A stretch of 64,000 nucleotides of DNA, taken from positions 311,255-375,254 of the forward strand of contig NZ_BMIQ01000003.1 of assembly GCF_014642635.1 (NCBI RefSeq), written 5' to 3'. Position numbers and translations under genes: made by a program. The first letter of the stretch is position 1. Every line of letters starts with the position of its first letter. The DNA is from Aureimonas endophytica. GTDB lineage: Bacteria > Pseudomonadota > Alphaproteobacteria > Rhizobiales > Rhizobiaceae. The notes beneath the pieces are model-generated. The model did no database searches. It was not told the DNA's origin and saw nothing but the letters and a program-made list of their open reading frames with translations. This document shows, one piece after another, positions 51,416 to 62,913 of this stretch.

Positions 51416-54400
51416 TCAGGAATGCGGAGCGGTTCTCGCGGCCGCTACAGCCGCGGGCAGCCCGCGCCAGGACGGCTTGTCCGGGGCGAAGCGCGCCCGC
51501 AGATAGTCGATGAGATCGGCGATCGCGCGATCGTCGAGAGCGGCCCCGAAGGCCGGCATCGCCTCGCCCGGCGTTCCGGAATGGGCCGGCACGCCGCCGA
51601 GGATCGCGCGGATCGCGTTGTCCGGGCTGTCCGAATGGAGGGCGGTGTTGAGGGCGAGCGAGGCGATCGGCGCTCCGGAGGTGTGGCAGGCGGCGCAGGC
51701 GCCTTCGAACGTCCGTGCGCCGCTCGGTGCCGCGAGCATCGCGCCGCTCTTCGCCGCTTCGGACGCCGCCACGGTTCGAGCGGCAGCGGCCGAGGCCTCG
51801 TCGGCGCTCGCGGGGGCCTCGGAGAGGGTCGCGAGATAGCGGGCCATGGCCCGGATGTCCTCGTCGGGAACGGCTTTCAAGGATTCCACCACATGCGCCA
51901 TCGGGCCCGCCGCCGATCCGTGCTCGGCGGAGTGGCCGGTGCGCAGGTAGTCGTACAACGCCTGGCCGGTCCAGGCGACGGGCGCGGGGCCACCGCGCAG
52001 CGAATGCGCCTGCCAGCCGTCCACGACGCCTCCGGTCAGATGCGCCGCGCCCTTCACCTCCGCGCCGAGCGCGTTGCGGGGAGAATGGCAGGCGGAGCAG
52101 TGGCCGAGCCCTTCCACGAGTTCGGCGCCCCGGTGCCATTCGGCATCCCGGCCGGGCGCGGCGGGCACGGGCGCGGACGACAGGAAGAGGGCGTTCCAGC
52201 CTGCCATCAGCGGGCGGATGTTGAAGGGGAAGCGCAGATTCGTTCGCGGCACCTCCGCGCCGACCGCCGGCTGCGCCATGAGATAGGCATAGAGCGCCTG
52301 GAGATCGCGCTCGCTCGCCTTGGCGAAGGACGTATAGGGATGGGCCGGATAGAGATGGTGCCCGTCGCGCGACACGCCCTGGCGCATCGCTCGCTCGAAG
52401 GCGGGGTAGCTCCAGGCGCCGATGCCGCTTCCGACATCGGGCGTGATGTTCGATGCATAGACCGTGCCGAAGGGAGTAGCGAGCGACCGGCCGCCCGCGA
52501 AGGGCTGGCCGTCCGTTCCGGCATGGCAGATGTTGCAGGCCCCCGCCGCCGCCGCGATCCGCCCTTCTTCGATGGTCGCGGGCGAAAAGACGCCGGCGGC
52601 CGGGCGCTCCACCGGCGGAATGGCCGAACGAAACGGCAGGACCGCCGCGCCGGCGGCGAGCGCCCCCGCGAGGGCGCCGGCCATCGGCCGGAACCAACGC
52701 CTCTTCGCCGGCCTCGGCGATTCCTGATGTCGCATCGGCGCGGGGAGGGGGTTCAGCGCGGCCCGCACCTTTTCCGGCGTCAGCGGCAATTCGCGGAAGC
52801 GGATGCCGGTCGCGTCGAAGACGGCGTTGCAGATCGCGGCCGCGCTCGGAACCGAGGCGGATTCGCCGGCGCCGAGCGGCGGCTCGTCGGGGCGCGGGAC
52901 CATCAGGACGTCGATCTCGGGGACGTCCGGGAATTGGAGGATCGGATAGGCGCCCCATTCGAGCGCGGCGACGCCCGTTTCTGAAAACCGCACTTCCTCC
53001 TTCAGGACGCGGCTGGTCGACTGGATGACGTTGCCGTGGATCTGGTGGCGCACGCCGTCGGGATTGACGACCTGACCCGTGTCCTGCCCGCAGACGACGC
53101 GCGTGACGGCAATCTCGCCCGTCGCCCGGTTCACCGCGACATCGGCGACCCAGGCGGCCCAGGCGGCGGCCGTGCCGGGGAACTTGCCGTGGACGTAGAC
53201 GGCGTAGGCGAAGCCGCGCCCGTAAAGGATGTCGCCGTCCCCTCCATGCGTGCAGGGTTCGGCATGCGGCCGCCATTCGGCCCGCGCGGCGACGGCGCGC
53301 ACGAGATCGATCGCGCGCGGATCGGTGAGGTAGCGCAGTCGGTATTCGATCGGATCGACCTTCGCCGCGGCGGCGAGTTCGTCGATGAAGGATTCGTGCG
53401 CGAAGGTGTTCGGCATCGCCGAAACGCCGCGGAACCATGACGCGCGGGCGATCGGCGGCATGTCGTGGACGGTGACGCGAAGGTTCGGGAAGCTGTAGGG
53501 CGGGATCGCGGTGCGGTCGCCCATCTGCGCCACCTCGGCCACCGGCGGCACCTTGCCGGTGAGGATCAGCGGCAGCGTCGGGGCGAGATTGGACGGATAG
53601 CGCGTCTCGAAATCGTAGAATGCCGGGCCGCCCTCCTGATCGAGGCCGCCGCGCACGTCCACCACCTGACCCGCGCCCTTCGGTTCCCAGCCGTGCTCCT
53701 GCTCGCGCGTCAGCTGCACGCGCACCGGCCGGCGAACCGCGCGCGACAGGAGCGCCGCATCGGCCGTCACGTCGTCGGCGCAATTGCGCCCGTAGCAGCC
53801 CGCCGCTTCCAGCCGCTCCACCACGATCCGCTCCTCGGCCAAGTCGAGAAGGCGGGAAAGGTCGGCGCGCATCGGGTAGGGGTTCTGCGTGCCGGACCAG
53901 ACGGTGAGGCCGTCCTCCCGCCAATCGGCGACGGCGCAGGACGGGCCGATCGAGCCGTGCATCTGGTAGGGCCAGACATAGGTCCGGTCCATCGCCTGCG
54001 TCGCGCCGGCGAGCGCCCGCTCGACGTCGCCCTCCTCGGCCAGCCGGCGGGCCGCCGCCGGATTGTCGCGCAGCGCCGCTTCCGGGCGGTTGAGGTCGGG
54101 AATGCGCGGCGGCTCGCGCCAAGTGACGTCGAGACGCCGCATCGCCTCGATCGCCTGTTCCTCGCGCGTCGCCACGACGCCGACGAAGTCGCCGACGACG
54201 ACCACCGCGACGAGGCCCGGCAGTCCGGCGACGGAAGCGTCGTTCACCGCGACGAGGCTGGCGCCGACATGCGGCCCGACATCGAAACCCGCATGGGGCG
54301 GGCGCACCACCCGGCCGTGCAGCATGCCGGGCAGGCGGACGTCGTGAACATAGGTGAAGGTTCCGGTCGCCTTGGCGGGGATGTCCGTGCGCGCCTGCGA

Positions 54401-54934
54401 CCGGCCGACGATCCGGTGGGCGGAGCTCGGCTTCAGCGGCACGTCCGGATCGATCGCGATGCGCGTCGCCGCGCCACCCGCGACGAGGTCGCCGTAGGCG
54501 ACGAACAGATTGCTACCCTCTCCCACCGAGACGACGCCGTCCTCGACGGCAAGGCTTTCCGGCGGAACGCCGAGCCGCGCCCCCGCGAGGCGCAGGAGAT
54601 GAGCCCGCGCGGTGGCCGCCGCCCGGCGCAGCGGCTCGGCAGTCACCTGGATGGTCTCGCTGGCGATCGTCGCGCCCTGGTTCGGGGCGGCCGCGGTGGA
54701 GCCCAGCACCATCCGCACCCGCCCGAACGGCACGTCGAGTTCTTCGGCGACGATCTGCGCGAGCGCCGTGCGGATGCCGGTGCCGAGGTCGACATGGCCG
54801 TTGAAGGCCGTGACGCCGCCATCCGCGGCGACGGCGAGAAACAGTTCGTCACGGCCGGCGAGCGGCCGGACCACGGTCAGCGTATCCGGCGCCGCGAGCC
54901 AGTCCGCCGCCGTTCGATCGCACGGCACCGTCAT
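51416..54934 (-). CDS. nicB: Nicotinate dehydrogenase subunit B: molybdopterin subunit with three cytochrome c domains
   Basis: 1172 residues, close to known NicB (about 1180). Residues 1-720 form the molybdenum-cofactor domain of xanthine-oxidase-type hydroxylases (HVDLGTGIRTALAQIVAEEL near 45; GSTAAAPNQGATIASETI near 82; DTGQVVNPDGVRHQIHG near 610). A membrane-anchor segment (FRPMAGALAGALAAGAAVLPF) follows near 740. Three haem c sites occur: CNICH near 801, CSACH near 946 and CAACH near 1081. With NicA it hydroxylates nicotinate to 6-hydroxynicotinate, passing electrons through the haems to the respiratory chain. The start overlaps the nicA stop by 4 bases. Confidence 0.92.
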   Translation of the reverse strand: MTVPCDRTAADWLAAPDTLTVVRPLAGRDELFLAVAADGGVTAFNGHVDLGTGIRTALAQIVAEELDVPFGRVRMVLGSTAAAPNQGATIASETIQVTAEPLRRAAATARAHLLRLAGARLGVPPESLAVEDGVVSVGEGSNLFVAYGDLVAGGAATRIAIDPDVPLKPSSAHRIVGRSQARTDIPAKATGTFTYVHDVRLPGMLHGRVVRPPHAGFDVGPHVGASLVAVNDASVAGLPGLVAVVVVGDFVGVVATREEQAIEAMRRLDVTWREPPRIPDLNRPEAALRDNPAAARRLAEEGDVERALAGATQAMDRTYVWPYQMHGSIGPSCAVADWREDGLTVWSGTQNPYPMRADLSRLLDLAEERIVVERLEAAGCYGRNCADDVTADAALLSRAVRRPVRVQLTREQEHGWEPKGAGQVVDVRGGLDQEGGPAFYDFETRYPSNLAPTLPLILTGKVPPVAEVAQMGDRTAIPPYSFPNLRVTVHDMPPIARASWFRGVSAMPNTFAHESFIDELAAAAKVDPIEYRLRYLTDPRAIDLVRAVAARAEWRPHAEPCTHGGDGDILYGRGFAYAVYVHGKFPGTAAAWAAWVADVAVNRATGEIAVTRVVCGQDTGQVVNPDGVRHQIHGNVIQSTSRVLKEEVRFSETGVAALEWGAYPILQFPDVPEIDVLMVPRPDEPPLGAGESASVPSAAAICNAVFDATGIRFRELPLTPEKVRAALNPLPAPMRHQESPRPAKRRWFRPMAGALAGALAAGAAVLPFRSAIPPVERPAAGVFSPATIEEGRIAAAAGACNICHAGTDGQPFAGGRSLATPFGTVYASNITPDVGSGIGAWSYPAFERAMRQGVSRDGHHLYPAHPYTSFAKASERDLQALYAYLMAQPAVGAEVPRTNLRFPFNIRPLMAGWNALFLSSAPVPAAPGRDAEWHRGAELVEGLGHCSACHSPRNALGAEVKGAAHLTGGVVDGWQAHSLRGGPAPVAWTGQALYDYLRTGHSAEHGSAAGPMAHVVESLKAVPDEDIRAMARYLATLSEAPASADEASAAAARTVAASEAAKSGAMLAAPSGARTFEGACAACHTSGAPIASLALNTALHSDSPDNAIRAILGGVPAHSGTPGEAMPAFGAALDDRAIADLIDYLRARFAPDKPSWRGLPAAVAAARTAPHS

Positions 54935-55419
54935 CGCACCGCCTCCGTGTGCACGGTCGCGGCGGCGCGCACGGCCGCGAGGATCTCGACATGCGTCCCG
55001 CATCGGCAGAGATGGTGGCGCAACGCCTGCCGGATGGCGCTCTCGCTTGGGCGGGGATCGCGGCGCAGCAATGCGACGGTGGCGATGATCATCCCGTTCA
55101 GGCAGTAACCGCACTGGGCGGCCTGGGCGGCGATGAAGGCGGCCTGGACGGGATGCGGCGCCTCCGGCGTGCCGAGCCCTTCCAGGGTCGTCACTTCGCG
55201 GGCGCCGAGCGCCGACAGCGGCAGGACGCAGGAGCGCACCGACCGGTCGCCGACGAGAACCGCGCAGGCGCCGCACTCGCCGAGGCCGCAGCCGTATTTC
55301 GGACCGTTCAAGGCGAGATCGTTGCGCAGCACGTAGAGGAGCGGCGTATCCCGCGCTGCTTCCACCTCGACGCTGCGACCGTTGACGCGGATCGCGACCG
55401 AAGCGCGAGGATCAGCCAA
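54931..55419 (-). CDS. nicA: Nicotinate dehydrogenase subunit A: [2Fe-2S] subunit
   Basis: 162 residues. The plant-type ferredoxin cluster KYGCGLGECGACAVL sits near residue 40, and the second [2Fe-2S] cluster has CGYCLNGMII near 98 and LCRCGTHVEI near 137. This is the two-cluster layout of the small subunit of molybdenum hydroxylases. The start is TTG 55419, with GGGGAGG five bases upstream. It relays electrons from the molybdenum site of NicB to its haems. It lies 30 bases after the nicR stop in the same transcription unit. Confidence 0.92.
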   Translation of the reverse strand: MADPRASVAIRVNGRSVEVEAARDTPLLYVLRNDLALNGPKYGCGLGECGACAVLVGDRSVRSCVLPLSALGAREVTTLEGLGTPEAPHPVQAAFIAAQAAQCGYCLNGMIIATVALLRRDPRPSESAIRQALRHHLCRCGTHVEILAAVRAAATVHTEAVR

Positions 55420-55449
55420 CCGACGCCTCCCCGCTGGCCTGCGCCGCGA

Positions 55450-55920
55450 TCAGGGAGAGGGATCGAGCGCCGCGACGATGCGCAGCGTATGGAGAAGCGC
55501 CATGCGCTCGGCCGGGTTGAGATTCTCCATGGTCAGTTCGGTGATGCGCCGGGCACGCGGGATCATCTCGGAAAGAAGGTCCAGTCCCGTCGGCGTGATC
55601 GCGGTGATGACCTTGCGCGCGTCGGCGGGATCCTTCGAGAGGGCGATCAGTCCGCGTGCCTTCAAACGGTCGACGATGCCGCGAATGGTGGCCTGGTCGA
55701 TTCCCGTCACCTTCACGAGATCGCCTTGCGACTGGGGACCGTTGTCCTTCAAGGCGCAGAGCGTCGAGAACTGCACCGAGGTGATCTGTGCCTCGCCGCT
55801 TTCGGCCTGAAAGATCGAGAGATGGCGTTGATAGGCACGGCGCAGCAGATAGCCGACCTGCGACGTGAGATCGTAGGCATCGTCCGCCTCGGTCGCACCC
55901 TCGCGCGCGGCATCCCGCAT
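55450..55920 (-). CDS. nicR: MarR-family regulator of nicotinate catabolism
   Basis: 156 residues. A winged helix (SQGDLVKVTGIDQATIRGIVDRLKARGLIALSKD near 65-100) with the DPADARK wing is typical of MarR regulators. Its position between the nicAB and nicCDEFX operons matches NicR, the repressor of nic genes in Pseudomonas that responds to 6-hydroxynicotinate. The start at 55920 has GGAG seven bases upstream; a longer frame to 55962 is Arg-rich and unsupported. It is co-directional with nicA and probably controls both nic promoters. Confidence 0.85.
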   Translation of the reverse strand: MRDAAREGATEADDAYDLTSQVGYLLRRAYQRHLSIFQAESGEAQITSVQFSTLCALKDNGPQSQGDLVKVTGIDQATIRGIVDRLKARGLIALSKDPADARKVITAITPTGLDLLSEMIPRARRITELTMENLNPAERMALLHTLRIVAALDPSP

Positions 55921-58269
<2,349 letters not shown>

Positions 58270-58272
58270 TCC

Positions 58273-59028
58273 ATGAGCACCCGGACCTTCCGCATCGGCC
58301 AGATCGTGCCGAGCTCCAACATCACGATGGAGACCGAGATCCCGGCGATGCTGGCCGCGCGTCAGCTGATCAGGCCCGAGCGCTTCACCTTCCATTCGGC
58401 GCGGATGCGCATGAAGCATGTGACGAAGGAAGAACTCGCCGCGATGGACGCGCAGTCCGACCGCTGCGCGCTCGAATTGTCCGACGCGCGCGTCGATGTT
58501 CTCGGCTATGCCTGCCTCGTCGCCATCATGGCGATGGGCCATGGCTACCACCGCGAAAGCCAGGCGCGCCTCGCGAAGGTGACGGAGGAGAACGGCGCTC
58601 CGGCGCCCGTCGTCACGAGCGCGGGCGCGCTGGTCGAGGCTCTCGGCATCCTCAAGGCGAAGCGGATCGCCCTCGTCGCGCCCTACATGAAGCCGCTGAC
58701 GAAGCTCGTCATCGACTATATCGAGGCGGAAGGGATCGAGGTCGTCACCCATCGCGCCCTCGAAATCTCCGACAACCTGAAGGTCGCCGCGCACGATTCC
58801 GCGAACCTGCCGGCCATCGTCGCCGGGCTCGATACGAGCGGCGTCGATGCCATCGTGCTCTCCGCCTGCGTCCAGATGCCGTCCCTTCCCAGCATCGCCA
58901 GGGTCGAGGCGCTGACGGGCAAGCCAACGCTCTCGGCCGCCGTGGCCACAACCCATCGGATGCTGGACGCGCTGGGACTGGAGCGCGTCGTGCCGGGTGC
59001 CGGCGCGCTTCTCTCCGGCGCCTATTGA
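58273..59028 (+). CDS. nicE: Maleate cis-trans isomerase
   Basis: 251 residues of the Asp/Glu racemase superfamily. The start IGQIVPSSNITMETEIPAML is the maleate isomerase hallmark. Both catalytic cysteines are seen: VLGYACLVAIMAMGHGY near residue 80 and IVLSACVQMPSLPSI near 198. It converts maleate to fumarate, the exit into the TCA cycle. The homologue at 22832 lacks the first cysteine. Confidence 0.92.
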   Translation: MSTRTFRIGQIVPSSNITMETEIPAMLAARQLIRPERFTFHSARMRMKHVTKEELAAMDAQSDRCALELSDARVDVLGYACLVAIMAMGHGYHRESQARLAKVTEENGAPAPVVTSAGALVEALGILKAKRIALVAPYMKPLTKLVIDYIEAEGIEVVTHRALEISDNLKVAAHDSANLPAIVAGLDTSGVDAIVLSACVQMPSLPSIARVEALTGKPTLSAAVATTHRMLDALGLERVVPGAGALLSGAY

Positions 59029-59039
59029 GGAGCGAAGCC

Positions 59040-59690
59040 ATGGAACAGGCCGCATCCGAGAACTACAAGGGCGTCTGGGGGCACCGCATCGGCTTCGGCA
59101 CGAGGCCGGCGCTTCTGGTGATCGATTTCATGAAGGCCTATACCGTTCCCGGCGCGCCGCTCTTTGCGCCGGGCGTCGTGAAGGCGGTCGCCGAAACGCC
59201 GCGCCTGCTGGCGGCGGCGCGCGGGCTCGGCGTGCCGGTGATCCACACCAACATCCTCTATCACGCGCCCGGATGCGCCGACGGCGGGGTGTGGGTGCGC
59301 AAGGCGCCGGTGATGACGGCGATGGTGGCCGGCAATCCGCTGGCCGAATTCTGCGAAGGGGTGGAGCCGCTGCCCGGCGAGCCTGTCTTCACCAAGCAAT
59401 ATGCCAGCGCCTTCTTCGGCACGAGTCTGGCCCCCATGCTGCATGCGCAAGGGATCGACACCGTGATCCTCGCCGGCTGCTCCACCTCGGGCTGCATCCG
59501 CGCGAGCGCCGTCGACGCCGTGCAGCACGGGTTCCGCACCATCGTGGTCAGGGACTGCGTCGGCGACCGGCACGAGGCGCCGCACGAAGCCAATCTCTTC
59601 GACATCGATTCGAAATATGGCGACGTCGTTTCGCTGGACGAGACGATCGCCGAACTCGGGCGCGCGACGTCCCTACCGGCGACGGCGTGA
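59040..59690 (+). CDS. nicF: Maleamate amidohydrolase (isochorismatase family)
   Basis: 216 residues. Triad: Asp in LLVIDFMKAYT near residue 29, Lys in VFTKQYASAFFGT near 119, and Cys in LAGCSTSGCIRASA near 152. The N-terminus (NYKGVWGHRIGFGTRPAL) matches maleamate amidases and N-carbamoylsarcosine amidases. It hydrolyses maleamate to maleate and ammonia, the nitrogen-releasing step. GAGGAG precedes ATG 59040. Confidence 0.92.
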   Translation: MEQAASENYKGVWGHRIGFGTRPALLVIDFMKAYTVPGAPLFAPGVVKAVAETPRLLAAARGLGVPVIHTNILYHAPGCADGGVWVRKAPVMTAMVAGNPLAEFCEGVEPLPGEPVFTKQYASAFFGTSLAPMLHAQGIDTVILAGCSTSGCIRASAVDAVQHGFRTIVVRDCVGDRHEAPHEANLFDIDSKYGDVVSLDETIAELGRATSLPATA

Positions 59691-59739
59691 CCCTGTCCGA
59701 GCCGCGACCGGCGAGATCCCGACTGCAAGGAGAACGGCC

Positions 59740-60768
59740 ATGGATCATGCGAGCTTCACCGAAATCTGCCTGCATCAGTTGAAGATGTCGGGCGTCCACG
59801 AGGGCGAGAAGCTCGTCGTGCTGACGCAAGGCAGCGATCGTCTCGACTATGCCGACGCCTTCATGGCCGCCGGCCAGCGCCTCGGCGCGAAGATGTACCA
59901 CATGCGCCTGCCCGCGCCCCCGCCGGTCGGCGCCTGGGCGGTCGGCCAGACGGGCCTTGCCGCGATGCCGGACGCGGTGGAGGCGCTGAAAGCCGCCGAC
60001 ATGCTGATCGACTGCATCTTCCTCCTCTTCAGCCCCGAGCAGATGGCGATCCAGGCGGCCGGCACGCGGGTGCTGACGGCGGTGGAGCCGCCGGAACTCC
60101 TCGCCCGGATGCTGCCGACCAGGGAACTGCGCGAGAAGGTCGAGATCGCCGGCGAGATCCTGGCGAAAGCCAAGTCCATGCGCATCACCTCGCCGCACGG
60201 GACGGACGTGACCTACAAGCTGAACACCTATCCGACCGTCACCGAATATGCCTGCACCGACGAGCCCGGCCGCTGGGACCACTGGCCGTCCGGCTTCGTC
60301 TTCACGGGCGGCGACGACGATGGCGTGGACGGGCGGATCGTGGTGGCGCCCGGCGACATCCTTCTGCCGCAGAACATCTATGTGCGCGAGCCGATCACCT
60401 ACACGATCGAGAAGGGCTGGGTGACCGACATCCGCGGGGGTCTCGAGGCCGAACTCGTGAAATCCTACATGAGCGGCTTCAACGATCCGCGCGGCATGGG
60501 CATGAGCCATGTCGGCTGGGGCATGAACCCCGACGCGAAATGGCACGGGCTGGTGCCAGGCGAATTCCCGGGCGGCATGGGCATGGAGCCGCGCTCCTTC
60601 TGGGGCAACGTCATGTTCTCGACCGGCCCGAACAACGAGCTCGGCGGCCCGAACGACACGGCCTGCCATCTCGACATCCCGATGCGCGGCTGCTCCCTGT
60701 TCCTCGACGACGAGCCGGTCGTGATCGACGGCGACGTCGTGGTGAAGGAACTGCGCCGCCCGGCCTGA
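59740..60768 (+). CDS. nicX: 2,5-dihydroxypyridine 5,6-dioxygenase
   Basis: 342 residues, similar to NicX (about 350), a non-haem Fe(II) extradiol-like enzyme of the aminopeptidase-T-related fold. Probable iron ligands are the His in GMSHVGWGMNP near residue 252 and the His-x-Asp in ACHLDIPMRG near 309. It opens the ring of 2,5-dihydroxypyridine to N-formylmaleamate. AAGGAGA precedes the ATG. It is the last enzyme gene of the nic operon, 143 bases before the Pot-type transporter. Confidence 0.9.
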   Translation: MDHASFTEICLHQLKMSGVHEGEKLVVLTQGSDRLDYADAFMAAGQRLGAKMYHMRLPAPPPVGAWAVGQTGLAAMPDAVEALKAADMLIDCIFLLFSPEQMAIQAAGTRVLTAVEPPELLARMLPTRELREKVEIAGEILAKAKSMRITSPHGTDVTYKLNTYPTVTEYACTDEPGRWDHWPSGFVFTGGDDDGVDGRIVVAPGDILLPQNIYVREPITYTIEKGWVTDIRGGLEAELVKSYMSGFNDPRGMGMSHVGWGMNPDAKWHGLVPGEFPGGMGMEPRSFWGNVMFSTGPNNELGGPNDTACHLDIPMRGCSLFLDDEPVVIDGDVVVKELRRPA

Positions 60769-60827
60769 CGGGTCGGATCGAAGGGAAGGGACGGCGATCC
60801 GCTGCCAGCTTCCCGCCGAATGGGGCC

Positions 60828-60845
60828 GGAGGCCGAAAGGCCTCC
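60828..60845 (+). terminator. GAAA-tetraloop hairpin between nicX and the Pot-type transporter
   Basis: GGAGGCC (60828-60834), GAAA, GGCCTCC (60839-60845), extended by a flanking C-G pair to 8 bp. GNRA loops make very stable RNA hairpins. There is no U-tract, so it is more likely a stabiliser or processing site than a full terminator. The transporter could still be read from the nic promoter. Confidence 0.45.
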
Positions 60846-60911
60846 GCATCGCAGGTCGAAATGGATCAAGCCAGCGCATACAACCTCACGACATCCAGAG
60901 GGAGAACGACC

Positions 60912-61985
60912 ATGCACAGTTCGAGACGCGAATTCCTGACGATCATGGGCGTGGGGGCGCTCGCCGCGAGCGGTCTCGGCACGCTCGTCCGCCCGGCGCG
61001 AGCCGCCGGCACCGTGACGGTCCTCAACTGGCAGGGCTACGGCACGGACGAGAAATGGGCGATCGAGGCCTTCACGAAGAAGACCGGCATCGAGGTCATC
61101 AACGACTATTACAACGCCGAGTCCGAGATGCTCACGAAGATCCGGACCAATCCCGGCACCTACGACGTCGTGGTGGTGAACAGCGCGCGCACCCAGCAGG
61201 CGCTGGCCGAGGACCTCCTCGAAGCGGTGGACTTCTCGACCATTCCGAACGCCGACGGGCTGCTGGCGAAGCTGAAGGACCACCCGAACTTCACCGTCGA
61301 CGGCAAGCACTACGGCGTGCCCTGGGTCTGGGGCATGAACGCGCTGGCCATCCGCGACGGCAAGCCGAAGCCCGACAGCTACGCCGCGCTGGCGGACGCG
61401 GCGTACAAGGGCAAGGTGGGCCTGTTCGACGACGCCGTGACGGCGGTCGCCATCGGGGCGCTGATGACCGGGCAGAACATGAACGACCCGAAGGACCTGA
61501 AGCCGATCGGCGACTGGCTGAAGGCCCTGAAGCCGAACGTGAAGACCATCTGGACCAGCGAGGACCAGTGGAACAAGGCGTTCTCGGCGAACGAGTTCGA
61601 CCTGTCGGTCTACTGGTCCGGGGCGTCGGTCCGCTCGCAGCGCAACTTCAAGCTTCCCCTCGAATTCGTGGTGCCGAAGGAAGGCGCCGTCGGCTGGCTC
61701 GACACCCTCGCGATCCCCGCCTCCAGCGAGAACAAGGAGAACGCGGCGGCCTTCATCGGCTACATGATCGACCCCGAGTTCTATTTCGAGTGGGCGACCA
61801 AGGTCGGCGCGCCGGCCTCCGCGAACGCCGCCGCGATGGACAAGCTGCCCGCCGATGACCTGAACCGCAAGGTCCACGATCCGAAGTACCTCGACTCGAT
61901 GACGCTCATGGCGCCGCTGCCGGACGACCGCCGCGAGGCGTTCAACAATCTGTGGCAGGAAGTGAAGGCGTCCTATGCCGGCTGA
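60912..61985 (+). CDS. Polyamine-type (PotD-like) ABC substrate-binding protein with twin-arginine leader
   Basis: 357 residues. The N-terminus MHSSRREFLTIMGVGALAAS has the twin-arginine pattern SRREFL, then ARAAGTVTVLNWQGYGTDEK, the standard opening of spermidine/putrescine-family binding proteins. ENAAAFIGYMIDPEFYFEW near 255-275 is the conserved C-lobe region. The start has GGGAGAACG upstream. It lies in line with the nic operon, so it may bind nicotinate or another pathway substrate. The family also covers polyamines and other small amines or acids. Confidence 0.88.
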   Translation: MHSSRREFLTIMGVGALAASGLGTLVRPARAAGTVTVLNWQGYGTDEKWAIEAFTKKTGIEVINDYYNAESEMLTKIRTNPGTYDVVVVNSARTQQALAEDLLEAVDFSTIPNADGLLAKLKDHPNFTVDGKHYGVPWVWGMNALAIRDGKPKPDSYAALADAAYKGKVGLFDDAVTAVAIGALMTGQNMNDPKDLKPIGDWLKALKPNVKTIWTSEDQWNKAFSANEFDLSVYWSGASVRSQRNFKLPLEFVVPKEGAVGWLDTLAIPASSENKENAAAFIGYMIDPEFYFEWATKVGAPASANAAAMDKLPADDLNRKVHDPKYLDSMTLMAPLPDDRREAFNNLWQEVKASYAG

Positions 61986-62901
61986 GGCCGCGAAGATCGC
62001 CACGACCGCATCGGGCCGCGCGACCAGCGCGGCCCCTGCCGGGGGGCGCCGGCTGCCGCCATGGATGGCGACCGTCGCCATGCTGCTGCCGACCTACGGC
62101 TGGCTGACGCTGGCCGTGCTTCTGCCGCTTCTCGCGATGCTGTGGTTCAGCTTCCTGACCGCGACGCCGCTCGGCAAGAAGGAAGTCGCCTTCACGCTGA
62201 AGAACTACCGCGCCTTCGTCGACCAGCCCTATCTCGTCGGCGTCGCCTGGACCTCGCTGCTGATCGGCCTCTGGACGACGGCGATCTGCGCCGTGCTCGG
62301 CTTCCTCGCCGCTCTGGCGCTCATCCGCGCCACCGCCGGCCGCGTCCGTGAGACGCTCCTTGTCCTAGTCATCCTGCCGTTCTGGACGAACGGTCTCGTG
62401 CGCGTCTTTTCCTGGACGATGGTGATCCGCGATGGCGGCTTCCTCGACAGCGCCATCCGCACCTTCTGGGCCGACGCGCCGTCGGCGGGTTTCCTTTATT
62501 CGCTGCCGGCGATCGTGCTCGGCCTCGTCCACGGCTATCTGCCCTACATGGTGCTGACCTGCTACGTCGCGCTGGTGACGATCGACGAATCCATCGTCGA
62601 GGCGGCGGCCAGTCTCGGCGCCCGCTGGTGGACGATCCTCTTCAAGATCCTCGTGCCGATGGCCGCGCCCGGCCTCGTCTCCGGCTCGATCCTCATCTTC
62701 GTGCCGGTGATCGGCGCCTTCATGGAACCGCGCATCCTCGGCGGCACGCGCGGCGTGACGCTCGGCACGGTGATCGAGGAGCAGTTCACGGCGGCCTTTA
62801 ACTGGCCGCTCGGCGCCGCCCTGTCCTTCACCATCCTCGCCGTGGTGCTGGCGATCTTCGCGACCTTTTCCGGCGTCCTGCGCCGCAACATGGCCAGTTG
62901 A
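61975..62901 (+). CDS. Polyamine-type ABC permease (PotB-like)
   Basis: 308 residues with six membrane helices after a polar, about 35-residue N-terminal extension rich in Ala/Thr/Arg. The EAA loop VEAAASLGARWWTILFKILVP near residue 210 is diagnostic for BPD_transp_1 permeases. It overlaps the binding-protein end by 11 bases and pairs with the next permease. Confidence 0.9.
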   Translation: MPAEAAKIATTASGRATSAAPAGGRRLPPWMATVAMLLPTYGWLTLAVLLPLLAMLWFSFLTATPLGKKEVAFTLKNYRAFVDQPYLVGVAWTSLLIGLWTTAICAVLGFLAALALIRATAGRVRETLLVLVILPFWTNGLVRVFSWTMVIRDGGFLDSAIRTFWADAPSAGFLYSLPAIVLGLVHGYLPYMVLTCYVALVTIDESIVEAAASLGARWWTILFKILVPMAAPGLVSGSILIFVPVIGAFMEPRILGGTRGVTLGTVIEEQFTAAFNWPLGAALSFTILAVVLAIFATFSGVLRRNMAS

Positions 62902-62913
62902 GGAGCACGCCGG

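Noticed and set aside
49178-52984. 1268-codon open frame on the plus strand
   Set aside because: It is antisense to the GH63-like and nicB genes, which have recognised domains. Its translation is Arg/Gly/Glu-rich without any motif, as expected from the mirror frame of GC-rich coding DNA. The same applies to the long frames at 46959-49601, 5079-7217, 29799-31994 and 27484-29451.
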